Assembly: GCF_046233715.1 (NCBI RefSeq)
Contig: NZ_JBJNRJ010000017.1
Coordinates: 1-64,000 of the forward strand
DNA from: Trujillonella humicola
Lineage (GTDB): Bacteria > Actinomycetota > Actinomycetes > Mycobacteriales > Geodermatophilaceae
Reading direction: 5' to 3'
DNA length: 64,000 nt
The translations under genes and the position numbers were made by a program. Every line of letters starts with the position of its first letter. The stretch's first letter is position 1. The notes under the pieces were generated by a model, which searched no databases, was not told where the DNA came from, and was given only the letters and a program-made list of their open reading frames with translations. Of this stretch, positions 53,450 through 62,800 are shown piece by piece.

Positions 53450-53917
53450 CGTGTCTCCGCTCTCCGGGACGCGTACCACCGACGCGTCGCGCCGGGGACT
53501 GTAGGTGGCCGCGACGACGCCACGGGCGGTCCTGCCGCCGCGGGAGCGCCCCGCCGGTCCGGCCTGCCCGCCCCGCGCCGCCCGGACGGCCCGTCCGGCG
53601 GGCAGGAGGACGCCCGCCACGCGGGCGGTGACCGGGATCGGGCGGATCGGGCGCCACGAACCGAGGTGATCCCCCGGCGGTGCGACGGGACCGCGAGCGG
53701 CGCCGGGCTCCCCGGGAACGCGGACGAGCCCCGCGCACCTGCCCTCCCCCGAGGCGGTGCGCGGGGCTCCTCGCAGTTCCCCCTGCCGCCGGTCCCCCCG
53801 TGACCCGGCGACGAGGACGACTCTGCCCGCCGTCCCGCAGGATCCGCGCAGCCGTTCCGCACGATCTCCGCAAGAGCACGGTCGGCCACCGGCCGCGCCG
53901 GACCCGCGGCGCGACGG
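53450..53917. other. Gap upstream of the SDR, with a hairpin
   Basis: 468 bases with open frames on both strands but none showing a family or a ribosome site; the Arg/Pro-rich translations look like composition. It contains the SDR promoter near its left end and a strong hairpin at 53726-53769, which probably terminates the minus-strand F420/NADP-type reductase gene. Nothing else is recognised. Confidence 0.45.
53726..53769 (-). terminator. 14-base-pair hairpin
   Basis: Perfect arms 53726-53739 and 53756-53769 with a 16-base loop, about 150 bases beyond the stop of the minus-strand reductase gene. The likely role is transcription termination. Confidence 0.6.
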
Positions 53918-54607
53918 TCAGGTGTCGCGGTAGCGCACGGCCGCGGCCAGCTTCTCCCCCGCCAGCTCGGGCGTGGCCGGGCGGCCCGGTCCGGGGAACT
54001 CCGTGCCGGGTGCGAGGTACAGGCCGGCGTAGGCGGCGGTGTCGCGCTGGTAGCGCCAGCCCTCGGCCAGCGGCCCGGCGTCGTAGGCGTCGTAGCCGAG
54101 GGAGTCGAGGAACTCCGCCACCGTCCGCTTGGCGTCGGCGTCGTCGCCGGCGATGACCAGGACCGAGCGGTCCGGAGAGCCGGCCGGGCGGCCCAGGGTG
54201 GCCAGGTGCTCGAAGTAGATGTTGTTGAACGCCTTCACCACGCGGGACCCGGGCAGGTGGGCCTGCAGCAGCTCGCTCACCGTCGTCGACTCGTCGTCGA
54301 GCTCGGGGATCTGCCCGTCCCGCTGCGGGTAGTAGTTGTTGGTGTCGATCACGACCTTGCCGCGCAGAGGCTCGACGGGGACCTCGCGGTAGGCCCGCAG
54401 CGGGATCGTCACGACCACGAGGTCGCCGGCCGCGGCCGCCTCCGGCGGGGTCGCCGCCCGGGCGCGCGGGCCCAGCTCGGCGACGAGGCCGGCGAGGGTG
54501 TCCGGCCCGCGGCTGTTGCTGAGCACGACGTCGTGGCCGGCGGCGACCGCCAGCCGCGCGACGGTGCCGCCGATGTGACCGCTGCCGATCAGTCCGAGAG
54601 TCGTCAT
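53918..54607 (-). CDS. NADPH-dependent F420 reductase-like protein
   Basis: A 229-residue Rossmann protein. MTTLGLIGSGHIGGTVARLA is the dinucleotide motif, DVVLSNSRGPDTLAGLV follows it, and DTNNYYPQRDGQIPELDDES and SRVVKAFNNIYFEHLA are typical of the FNO-like family (NADP oxidoreductase, coenzyme F420-dependent). Many actinobacterial members have lost F420 specificity, so substrate assignment is open. ATG 54607. Divergent from the small conserved gene at 54718. Confidence 0.85.
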   Translation of the reverse strand: MTTLGLIGSGHIGGTVARLAVAAGHDVVLSNSRGPDTLAGLVAELGPRARAATPPEAAAAGDLVVVTIPLRAYREVPVEPLRGKVVIDTNNYYPQRDGQIPELDDESTTVSELLQAHLPGSRVVKAFNNIYFEHLATLGRPAGSPDRSVLVIAGDDADAKRTVAEFLDSLGYDAYDAGPLAEGWRYQRDTAAYAGLYLAPGTEFPGPGRPATPELAGEKLAAAVRYRDT

Positions 54608-54717
54608 GCCCGCGCACAAGTCCGACGCGCGGTGCGCCATTCCCGGCCGGGTCCAAGGGCCCTGGCGGGTCCGGACCGGCCGGGCCACCGTGGGCGCCCC
54701 CAGTCGAGGAGGACGAC

Positions 54718-55005
54718 ATGCGCATGATGCTGAAGGCCGTCGTCGACACCGAGAGCGGCAACCGCGCCATGGCGGACGGCACCGTGGAGAAGACCATCCA
54801 GGAGACGGTCGAGCGGCTGCGGCCCGAGGCCATCTACTTCGTCGGGGACGAGGGCCGGCGCAGCCTCTGGGCGGTCATCGACCTGGACGACTCGGCCCGG
54901 CTGCCGGAGATCTCCGAGCCGCTGTTCCAGCTGGGGGCGCGGGTGACCGTCACGCCCTGCATGAACCTGGAGGACCTGCAGAGGGCCATGTCGGCGCTGC
55001 GCTGA
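54718..55005 (+). CDS. Small conserved hypothetical protein (ferredoxin-like fold)
   Basis: A 95-residue protein. MMLKAVVDTESGNRAMADGT, KTIQETVERLRPEAIYFVGD and RSLWAVIDLDDSARLPEISE suggest a dimeric alpha/beta-barrel (DUF3303 or GYD-like) module. Such domains bind small molecules or act as trans-acting partners; nothing specific can be said. GAGGAGGA lies before ATG 54718. A 10-bp hairpin follows, separating it from the SARP gene. Confidence 0.65.
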   Translation: MRMMLKAVVDTESGNRAMADGTVEKTIQETVERLRPEAIYFVGDEGRRSLWAVIDLDDSARLPEISEPLFQLGARVTVTPCMNLEDLQRAMSALR

Positions 55006-55022
55006 GCGATCGACGGGCGCCA

Positions 55023-55053
55023 CCGGGGCCCCGACCGCCGGACGGGGCCCCGG
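55023..55053 (+). terminator. 10-base-pair GC hairpin
   Basis: CCGGGGCCCC (55023-55032) pairs with 55044-55053 across an 11-base loop. It begins 18 bases after the small conserved gene and ends 25 bases before the SARP start. A likely terminator. Confidence 0.6.
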
Positions 55054-55078
55054 CCCGGCTCCGCACCGGGAGGCCGCC

Positions 55079-56638
55079 GTGCTGACGATCGAGCTGCTGG
55101 GTCCCTTCCGCGTCCGGGTGGACGGGCGCACCGTGGCCCAGGACGGGTGGCCCCGCCGCGACCCGGCCAGCCTGGTCAAGCTGCTGGCCCTGCGCCCGGA
55201 CCGCCGGCTGCACCGGGAGCAGGTGATGGACCTGCTCTGGCCGGACCTGGGACCCGGCGAGGCCGCCCCCCGCCTGCACAAGGCGGCCCACTACGCCCGC
55301 CGCACGCTCGGGCGGGAGGACGCGGTCGTCCTCCGCGACGGCATGGTCGCGCTGCTGCCGGGAGTGCCGGTGTGCGTGGACGCCGAGCAGTTCGAGCGCG
55401 CCGCGCGTGCCGCCCTCGCCGACGGGTCGGTCGCCGCCGCGGCCGCCGTCCTCGACCGGCACCCCGCGGAGCCCCTGCCGGCCGACGTCTACGCCGAGTG
55501 GGCCGACGAGCCGCGCGACCGGCTGACGACGCTGCGGACCCGGCTGCTCCGCCAGGCCGGTCGCTGGGACGAGCTGCTGGCGCTCGACCCGGCCGACGAG
55601 GAGGCGCACCTGGGGCTGATGCGGGAGCTGGCCCGCGCCGGGGACCGGGCCGGGGCGCTGCGCCGGTTCGAGACGCTGGACCGGACGGTGCGCCGTCACC
55701 TGGGCACCGGCCCCGGACGTGAGGCGACCGCGCTGCGGGACCGGCTGCTCGCCTCGATGCGGGACCGGGGCGGGCCGCCGGCGGTCGACGAGCGCCGGCT
55801 CGAGCAGCGGATCCGGTTCTGCCGCACGCGGGACGGCGTCACCCTCGCCCACGCCCGCTCCGGCAGCGGCCCGCCGCTGGTCAAGGCGGCCAACTGGCTG
55901 ACCCACCTCGACCACGACTGGCACAGCCCGGTGTGGCGGCACTGGCTGGTCGAGCTCTCCCGGCGGCACACGCTGGTCCGCTACGACGAGCGCGGCTGCG
56001 GCCTGTCGGACCGGGACGTCGCCTCGTCGACCTTCGAGGACTGGGTGGCCGACCTCGAGGCGGTCGTGGACGCCGCCGGCCTCGACCGGTTCCCGGTGCT
56101 CGGCATCTCCCAGGGCGGCCCGGTCGCCGTCACCTACGCCGCGCGGCATCCCGAGCGGGTCACCCGGCTGGTCCTGTACGGCTCCTACCTGCAGGGCCGA
56201 CTGGTGCGCGCGACCACCGAGGAGGACCGCGCCGAGCACCGGCTGCAGGTCGAGCTGGCCCGGCTGGGTTGGGGCCGCGACGAGCCGGCGTTCCGGCAGG
56301 TGTTCACCTCCCAGTTCATGCCGCAGGGCTCGCGCGAGCTGTGGGACCGCTTCAACGACCTCCAGCGGGCCAGCACGTCGGCGGCCAACGCCGCGCACCT
56401 GCTGGGGGTGACCGGCTCGATCGACGCCGTCGAGGCAGCGACGCGGGTGCAGGCGCCGACCCTGGTGCTGCACGCGCGCCACGACCAGCGGCCCCCGTTC
56501 GAGCAGGGCCGGCTCGCGGCCTCGCTCATCCCCGGGAGCCGGTTCGTCGCGCTGGACAGCCACAACCACCTGCTGCTCGCCGACGAGCCGGCCTGGCCGG
56601 TGTTCCTCCGCGAGGTCGAGGCCTTCCTCGCCGAGTGA
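55079..56638 (+). CDS. SARP (BTAD) regulator fused to an alpha/beta hydrolase
   Basis: A 519-residue fusion. Residues 1 to about 95 are an OmpR-like winged helix (LTIELLGPFRVRVDGRTV, then ASLVKLLALRPDRRLHREQ). Residues 96 to about 230 form the BTAD domain (LALDPADEEAHLGLMRELAR and GDRAGALRRFETLDRTVRRH). From about 245 an alpha/beta hydrolase follows: GISQGG with Ser344, Asp469 in LHARHDQ and His497 in DSHNHLLL, so the triad is complete. The hydrolase may sense or process the inducer. Its N-terminal half is paralogous to the SARP at 59873. GTG 55079 with GGGAGG upstream. The operon downstream has a matching SARP-type operator. Confidence 0.85.
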   Translation: MLTIELLGPFRVRVDGRTVAQDGWPRRDPASLVKLLALRPDRRLHREQVMDLLWPDLGPGEAAPRLHKAAHYARRTLGREDAVVLRDGMVALLPGVPVCVDAEQFERAARAALADGSVAAAAAVLDRHPAEPLPADVYAEWADEPRDRLTTLRTRLLRQAGRWDELLALDPADEEAHLGLMRELARAGDRAGALRRFETLDRTVRRHLGTGPGREATALRDRLLASMRDRGGPPAVDERRLEQRIRFCRTRDGVTLAHARSGSGPPLVKAANWLTHLDHDWHSPVWRHWLVELSRRHTLVRYDERGCGLSDRDVASSTFEDWVADLEAVVDAAGLDRFPVLGISQGGPVAVTYAARHPERVTRLVLYGSYLQGRLVRATTEEDRAEHRLQVELARLGWGRDEPAFRQVFTSQFMPQGSRELWDRFNDLQRASTSAANAAHLLGVTGSIDAVEAATRVQAPTLVLHARHDQRPPFEQGRLAASLIPGSRFVALDSHNHLLLADEPAWPVFLREVEAFLAE

Positions 56639-56641
56639 CGT

Positions 56642-56707
56642 CCTTCCGCCGTCCTTCCGCCCCTCCTCCCGGTGCGGAAGGACGGCGGAAGGCGGCGTTC
56701 CTAGCTT
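56642..56707 (+). promoter_or_regulatory. Composite SARP-type operator/promoter upstream of the OsmC operon
   Basis: Perfect inverted arms of 19 bases (56642-56660 and 56674-56692) flank a 13-base spacer. Inside the right arm AAGG recurs at 56678 and 56689 (11-base period), and nine bases later TAGCTT (56702-56707) forms a -10. Direct repeats on one helical face just upstream of the -10 are the SARP binding geometry. The same arrangement occurs at 62990-63054. Confidence 0.65.
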
Positions 56708-56758
56708 TCCCGTCGCGAGGCCGACCCGGCCTCCCGACGAGAACGAGGAGCACCCGCC

Positions 56759-57328
56759 ATGACCGCCACCACCGCGCAGCGCCCGGCCCGCAACGGGGTC
56801 GACGTCCCCACGCTGTTCGCCACGATCGATGCCGTCAGGACGCAGCCGGAGATCGCGCAGTTCCGGTTCCGGGCGTCCAACAGCTGGGTCGACGGCACCC
56901 ACAGCCGCAGCACGATCCGCGGCTTCTACGGCGCGATGCAGGAGGACACCAGCCGCACCGAGGACTTCACCTACGACGCCGACCACCCGGCGGTGCTGGT
57001 CGGCTCCGGCAACGGCCCCACCCCGGTGGAGTTCCTGCTGCACGCCATCGCCGCCTGCCTCACCGCCGGCCTGGTCAACATCGCCGCGGCCCGCGGCATC
57101 ACCCTGCACGAGGTCACCTCCACCGTCGAGGGCGACATCGACCTGCGCGGCATCCTCGGCCTGTCCGACGAGGTCCGGAACGGCTACTCCGGCATCCGCG
57201 TGCACCTCGAGGTCACCGGCGACGCCGGCCCGGACGAGCTGCGCGAGCTGGTCGAGCAGTCCCGCCGGCGGTCGGCCGTCTACGACGTCCTCACCAACGG
57301 CTGCCCCGTCCAGGTCACCGCGAACTGA
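56759..57328 (+). CDS. OsmC-family protein
   Basis: A 189-residue OsmC-fold protein. The peroxidatic Cys is in HAIAACLTAGLVNIAAARG and the second Cys in VLTNGCPVQVTAN, consistent with thiol peroxidase activity on organic hydroperoxides. SNSWVDGTHSRSTIRGFYGA at the front is typical of the YhfA/OsmC branch. It begins the operon with the two FAD genes and is directly downstream of the SARP-type promoter. ATG 56759 with GAACGAGGAG upstream. Confidence 0.88.
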   Translation: MTATTAQRPARNGVDVPTLFATIDAVRTQPEIAQFRFRASNSWVDGTHSRSTIRGFYGAMQEDTSRTEDFTYDADHPAVLVGSGNGPTPVEFLLHAIAACLTAGLVNIAAARGITLHEVTSTVEGDIDLRGILGLSDEVRNGYSGIRVHLEVTGDAGPDELRELVEQSRRRSAVYDVLTNGCPVQVTAN

Positions 57329-57367
57329 CCTCCGCACCCACCCCGCGGTCGAGGAGGAGGGACTCCC

Positions 57368-58633
57368 GTGGAGACCGTCGACACCGTCGTCGTCGGCGCC
57401 GGGCACGCCGGCCTGGCGACGAGCGCGCACCTCGCGGCCGGCGGCCGGGACCACGTCGTCCTCGACCGCGGCCGGGTCGGGGAGCGCTGGCGCAGCGAGC
57501 GCTGGGACTCGCTGCGGCTGCTGACCCCCAACTGGATGACCCGGCTGCCGGGCCACGACTACTCCGGGCCCGACCCGGACGGGTACATGACCGCCGGCGA
57601 GCTGGCCGACCTGCTCGAGGCCTACGCCCGGGCCTTCGACCTGCCGGTCGCCGGGGGGACGGCGGTCTCGGCCGTCCGTCCCGACGGCGACGGGTACCTC
57701 GTGGTCACCGACCAGGGCAGCTGGCGCGCGGACAACGTCGTCGTGGCGACCGGGCACTGCGACGTCCCGCACGTGCCCGGTGCCGCCGGCGGGCTGGACC
57801 CGGCCGTCGCCCAGCTGACCCCCTCGACGTACCGCAACCCCCGGGCGCTGCCGGCCGGCGGCGTGCTGGTCGTCGGGGCCTCGGCCTCCGGGCTGCAGAT
57901 CGCCGACGAGCTGTGCCGCGCCGGCCGCGAGGTCGTCCTGGCGGCCGGCGCCCACACCCGGCTGCCCCGCCGCTACCGCGGCATGGACGTGCTGTGGTGG
58001 CTGGAGTCGGTCGGCGCGCTGGACCGCAGCGTCGACGACGTCGACGACCTGGCCCGCGCCCTGCGCGAGCCGTCGCTGCAGCTGGTCGGCCGGTCCGGTG
58101 GCGTGGATCTCGACCTGGGCACGGTCACCGCGGCCGGGGTCCGCGTGACCGGCCGGCTGACCGCGATCCAGGACGGCGTCGCCACCTTCGCGCCGTCCCT
58201 GGCCGGCTCGGTCGCCGAGTCCGACCGGCGGCTGGCCGCGCTGCTCGACCGGATCGACCGGCACGTGACGGCGGCCGGCCTGACCGCCGAGGTCGGGGAG
58301 CCCGACCGCCCGGCCGGGCTCACCCTGCCCGCGGGCATCGACCGGCTCGACCTGGCCGGCGCCGGGATCGGCACGGTCGTGTGGGCGACCGGCTTCCGGC
58401 GGGACCACCGCTGGGTGCAGGTGCCCGGCGTCCGCGCCGGCGGGGAGCTGCAGCACCGCTACGGCATCACCGCGCGCCCGGGGCTGTTCCTCGTCGGGCA
58501 GCGGTTCCAGACCCGCCGCAGCAGCACCTTCATCGGCGGCTCGCGGCACGACGCGGCGTTGGTCGCGGCGCACCTGGACGCCGTCCGCCCGGTGCGGCGG
58601 CGCACCGGGATGGCTCTGCGGGGCCGGCCGTGA
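57368..58633 (+). CDS. FAD-dependent oxidoreductase (flavin-containing monooxygenase-like)
   Basis: A 421-residue two-Rossmann flavoprotein. VVVGAGHAGLATSAHLAAGG is the FAD site, followed by RWRSERWDSLRLLTPNWMTR, and GGVLVVGASASGLQIADELC the NADPH site. VVWATGFRRDHRWVQ is the FMO-type ATG motif. It resembles group B monooxygenases and thioredoxin-reductase-like oxidases that act on small N- or S-containing molecules. GTG 57368 with GAGGAGGGA. Its stop overlaps the next gene (GTGA). Confidence 0.88.
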   Translation: METVDTVVVGAGHAGLATSAHLAAGGRDHVVLDRGRVGERWRSERWDSLRLLTPNWMTRLPGHDYSGPDPDGYMTAGELADLLEAYARAFDLPVAGGTAVSAVRPDGDGYLVVTDQGSWRADNVVVATGHCDVPHVPGAAGGLDPAVAQLTPSTYRNPRALPAGGVLVVGASASGLQIADELCRAGREVVLAAGAHTRLPRRYRGMDVLWWLESVGALDRSVDDVDDLARALREPSLQLVGRSGGVDLDLGTVTAAGVRVTGRLTAIQDGVATFAPSLAGSVAESDRRLAALLDRIDRHVTAAGLTAEVGEPDRPAGLTLPAGIDRLDLAGAGIGTVVWATGFRRDHRWVQVPGVRAGGELQHRYGITARPGLFLVGQRFQTRRSSTFIGGSRHDAALVAAHLDAVRPVRRRTGMALRGRP

Positions 58634-59784
58634 CCGCGCGGTACGACGTCGTGGTCGTCGGCGCGCGGGTCGCCGGCGCCGCGACGGCGCTGCAGCTGGC
58701 CCGGCGCGGAGCGCGGGTCCTGGTGCTCGACCGGGGCCGCTACGGCAGCGACACCGTCTCCACCCACGCCCTGATGCGCACCGGGGTGGTGCAGCTGAGC
58801 CGCTGGGGGCTGCTCGACCGCCTGGTGGCGGCCGGGGTGCCGCCGGTGCGCAGCACCGTCTTCCACCACGCGAGCGGGGACAGCCGGATCTCCCTGCGGC
58901 CCGCGGCCGGGGTGGACGCGCTGTACGCGCCCCGGCGCACGACGCTGGACGCGCTGCTGGTGGACGCGGCCGCCGAGGCCGGGGCGGAGGTCCGGCACGG
59001 GCTCCGGGCCACCGGGCTGCTGCGCGACCGCTCGGGCCGGGTGGCCGGGGTGGTCGCCGAGGGGCCGCACGGCCGTCCGGTGGAGGTCGCCGCGGCGGTC
59101 ACCGTCGGGGCGGACGGCGTCCGGTCCGACGTGGCGCGCTGGGTCGGTGCCCCGGTCGAGCGGACCGCCCGCGCCGCCTCCGGCGTGCTCTACGGCTACC
59201 GGGCCGACCTGCCCACCGACGGCTACGAGTGGGCCTACGGCGGGCTCGCCTCGGCCGGGCTCATCCCCACGCAGGACGGGCTGACCTGCGTGTTCACCGG
59301 CACCTCGGACGCCCGGTTCCGGGCGCTCCCGGGTGGCGCCGCCGACCGGTTCGCCGAGCTCCTCGCCGAGGCCTCACCGGACGTCGCCGCACGCGTCGCG
59401 GGTGCGGCGCCGGTCGGCCGCCTGCACGGCTTCGCCGGGCAGCCGGGCTTCCTGCGCCGGGCCGGCGGCCCGGGGTGGGCGCTGGTCGGGGACGCGGGCT
59501 ACTTCAAGGACCCGCTGAGCACCCACGGGATGAGCGACGCGCTGCGCGACGCCGAACTCCTGGCCCGCGCACTGACGGCTCCGGGTCCCGAGGCGGCCGC
59601 ACTCGCCGGTTACCAGCGGGAGCGGGACCGGTTGTCGGTCGCGCTGTTCGACGTGACCGAGCGGGTGGCCGCCCACGACTGGACCGAGGAGGAGCTGCGC
59701 CGGCTGCTGCGGGAGCTGGCCGCCGCGATGAGCGACGAGATCGAGGTGCTCCTGGGCCTCGACGACGCCCGGCCCGCCGCCTGA
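58630..59784 (+). CDS. FAD-dependent monooxygenase/reductase (PHBH fold, geranylgeranyl-reductase-like)
   Basis: A 384-residue group A-type flavoprotein. DVVVVGARVAGAATALQLAR is the N-terminal FAD motif; GARVAG replaces the usual GxGxxG. TVGADGVRSDVARWV is the DG motif and WALVGDAGYFKDPLSTHGMS the GD motif. Relatives hydroxylate or reduce hydrophobic small molecules. The gene is coupled to the preceding monooxygenase, so both act in one pathway. It ends with a helical tail (ELRRLLRELAAAMSDEIEVL). Confidence 0.88.
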   Translation: MTARYDVVVVGARVAGAATALQLARRGARVLVLDRGRYGSDTVSTHALMRTGVVQLSRWGLLDRLVAAGVPPVRSTVFHHASGDSRISLRPAAGVDALYAPRRTTLDALLVDAAAEAGAEVRHGLRATGLLRDRSGRVAGVVAEGPHGRPVEVAAAVTVGADGVRSDVARWVGAPVERTARAASGVLYGYRADLPTDGYEWAYGGLASAGLIPTQDGLTCVFTGTSDARFRALPGGAADRFAELLAEASPDVAARVAGAAPVGRLHGFAGQPGFLRRAGGPGWALVGDAGYFKDPLSTHGMSDALRDAELLARALTAPGPEAAALAGYQRERDRLSVALFDVTERVAAHDWTEEELRRLLRELAAAMSDEIEVLLGLDDARPAA

Positions 59785-59872
59785 CCGTCGGAGCCGCTCG
59801 AGAGCGCCGACCGGCACCCACCGGCCCCGGGAGGGGTCTACGCTGCCCGGGTCGCGCGGAAGGACCACTCCC

Positions 59873-62800
59873 ATGGCGGACGTGGAGATCTGCCTGCTGG
59901 GCCGATTCGAGGTCCGGGTCGGTGGCCGGGCCGTCCCTCCCGGCGCCTGGACCCGGCGGTCGGCGTCGGCGCTGGTCAAGCTGCTCGCGCTCGCGCCGGG
60001 GCGGTCCCTGCACCGCGAGCGCGTCCTCGACGCGCTGTGGCCCGACCTCCCGCCCGACGAGGCCCAGCCGCGGCTGCACACCGCCGCGCACTACGCCCGG
60101 CGCGCGCTCGCCGTCCCCTCCGCCGTGGTGCTGCGCGGCGAGGCCGTGACCCTGCTGCCGGAGCACGCGGTCGACGTCGACACCGAGCGGTTCACCGGGC
60201 TGGCCCGGTCGCCGTCGGGGCCCGACGCCGCGCTCGCCGCGTACGGAGGGGAGCTCCTCCCCGACGACGTCTTCGAGTCGTGGACGACGGACGACCGCGA
60301 GCGGCTCCGGGACCTGCACCTGGAGGTGCTGCGCGCCGCCGGCCGGTGGGACGACGTGCTCGCCCTGGACCCCGCCGACGAGCAGGCGCACCTCGCGCTC
60401 ATGCGCGCCGCCGCCGAGCGCGGCGACCGGCACGGCGCACTCCGCCAGTTCGAGCGGCTGGAGCGGACCGTGCGCACCGAGCTCGGTGTGGCGCCCTCCG
60501 CCGAGGCCGTCGCGCTGCGCGACCGGCTGACCGGCTCCGGCCCCGAACCGCGACGCGCCGGTCAGCCGGTCCGGCTGGTCGGCCGGCGTCCGGTCCTCGA
60601 GCGGCTGGACCGCGCGCTGCAGGAGGCGCGGGCCGGCCGCGGCGGCACCGTCCTGGTGCACGGCCCGAGCGGGGCGGGGACCTCCGCCGTCCTCCGCTGG
60701 ATCCGTGCACGGGCCGCCGACGGTGGCGCGCGGGTCGGGGCGGGCGCGACCTCCGCCGCCGACAGCGGATGGCCGTACGCACCCGTCCTGGAGGCCCTCA
60801 CCGATCTCTGCCGGCGGCACCCGACGCTGCTGGACGGGCTCGAGGACGTCTACCGCCAGGAGATCGAGCGGGCCCTCCGGGGCGGGGACCTGCCGTGGAC
60901 CGGGGAGGGCGCGCACCAGCGGCTGTTCGTGTCGGTGGCCGAGCTGGTGCGCCTGGCCGCGGCCGGCACCGGCGCGGTGCTCACCGTCGACGACGTGCAC
61001 GAGGCCGACGAGGCGAGCCTGCGCCTGCTGCACTACCTCGCGCGGGTGGCCGCCACCGAGCGGGTGCTGCTCGTCATCGGCTCCCGCAGCGTGCCGGGCG
61101 ACGGCCGGCTCCCACGCCTGCAGGCCGGCCTGCTGCGCCGCGGCGCGGCGGTGGACCTGCCGCTGCCTCCCCTCTCCCCCGCCGGCACGGCGGCGCTCCT
61201 GGCCCAGCAGCTCGGGACCCCTCCGAGCGACCGGCAGGCCGCCGAGGTGCACGCCTGGTCGGGCGGCATCCCCGCCCGGATCCTTGCCCTGCTGCCGGGC
61301 ATCGGCACCGGCGACACCTGGCGGCTCCCCGTCGGCCCACTGCTGTCGGTCTGTCCTCCCGGGACCGAGGACGTCCTCCGCCGCGTCGCCGTCGCCGGCA
61401 CCCCGGTGCACACCGACGTCTTCGTCGCGCTGGCCGGCACCGGCGAGGACGAGGCGTTCGCCGTTCTCGACGCCGTCCTGGCCGCGGGGCTGGTGGAGCC
61501 GGCCGACGTGGGCTACCGCTTCCGGGTGGCCTCCCTCCCCGAGCGGCTGCTGGCCGACCTGTCCCCGCACCGGGTGCAGCAGGTGCACCGCGAGGTGGCC
61601 GCGGCGCTCGAGGCGGTGGGCGCCGCGCCGGCACGCATCGGCACCCACCTCCTGGCCGCCGGGCAACCGGAGGCGGCCGTTCCGCACGTGCTGACCGCTG
61701 CCGAGCGCACCGCCGCCCTCGGCGCCTACCGCGACGCCCTCGACCTCGTCGAGCAGGTCCGCGCGCACGCCACGCAGGAGGAGCGGGCCCGCATGCTGGC
61801 GCTGCGCGCCGACCTGCTGCTCGCCGTGGGCGATCCCGGGGCGGTCGCCGCGTACCGCGAGGCGGCGGCCGCGGCCGCGCCGACGGCGCAGCGGATCCTG
61901 CGCGCGCGGCTGGCCCACGCCGCGAGCATGGTCGGTGACCTCGACACCGCGAACGAGGCGTTGGACGGCCTGGACACCGACGGGGACGTCGCCGCGGACA
62001 GCGCCATCCTGCTCGCCCGCGGCAACGTCGCCTACTTCTCCGGCGACCTGGACGCCGCCCACGCGGCGGCCGACGAGGCACGCCGGCGGCTGGGCGGCGC
62101 CTCGGACTGGCGGCTGCTGGACCTGGTGGCGCTGCAGGGCCTCCTCGCGCACAACGGCGGGCAGTGGTTCCGCCGGCTCCGCCACGAGCTGCAGCGGACC
62201 CGCGAGACGCCGGCCATCGCCACCGCCGTCTTCGACGCCCACCTCTGCGTCGCCGAGTACCTGCTCTACGGGCCCACTCCCTACGCCGAGGTCATGACGC
62301 TCGGCCGCTCGCTCCGGGAGACCGCCGAGCGGGCGGGCGCGCTGCGCGCGGTGGCCTTCGCCTGGGCGCTGACCGGAGAGGCCGCGCTGCTCTCGGGCGA
62401 CCTCGACACGGCCGAGCACGACCTCGGCCAGGCGGTCGACCTGCACGGCGAGATCGGCGCGTCGGCGGGCGAGGCGCACGCGCTGCAGCGCCTGGCCGAG
62501 CTGCGCATCCTCCGGGGCGACCGGGCGGAGGCGCGCAGGTTGCTGAAGCGGGCGCTCCCGCTGGCCCGCTGGTCCCCCATCGCCATGCACCTCATGCAGC
62601 GCCTCCACGGCACCACCATCACGGCCGCCGACAGCCCGGAGCAGGCGCACGCCGCCGCGCAGCGCGCCGAGGCGACCTCCGGCCCGGAGGACCACTGCGT
62701 GTTCTGCGACGTCATGGTGGCGGTGCCCTCGGTGATCGCCTGCGCCGCCGTGGGCGACCTCGACGGGGCCCGGCGGCACCTGCGGGCCGCGGAGAGCTCG

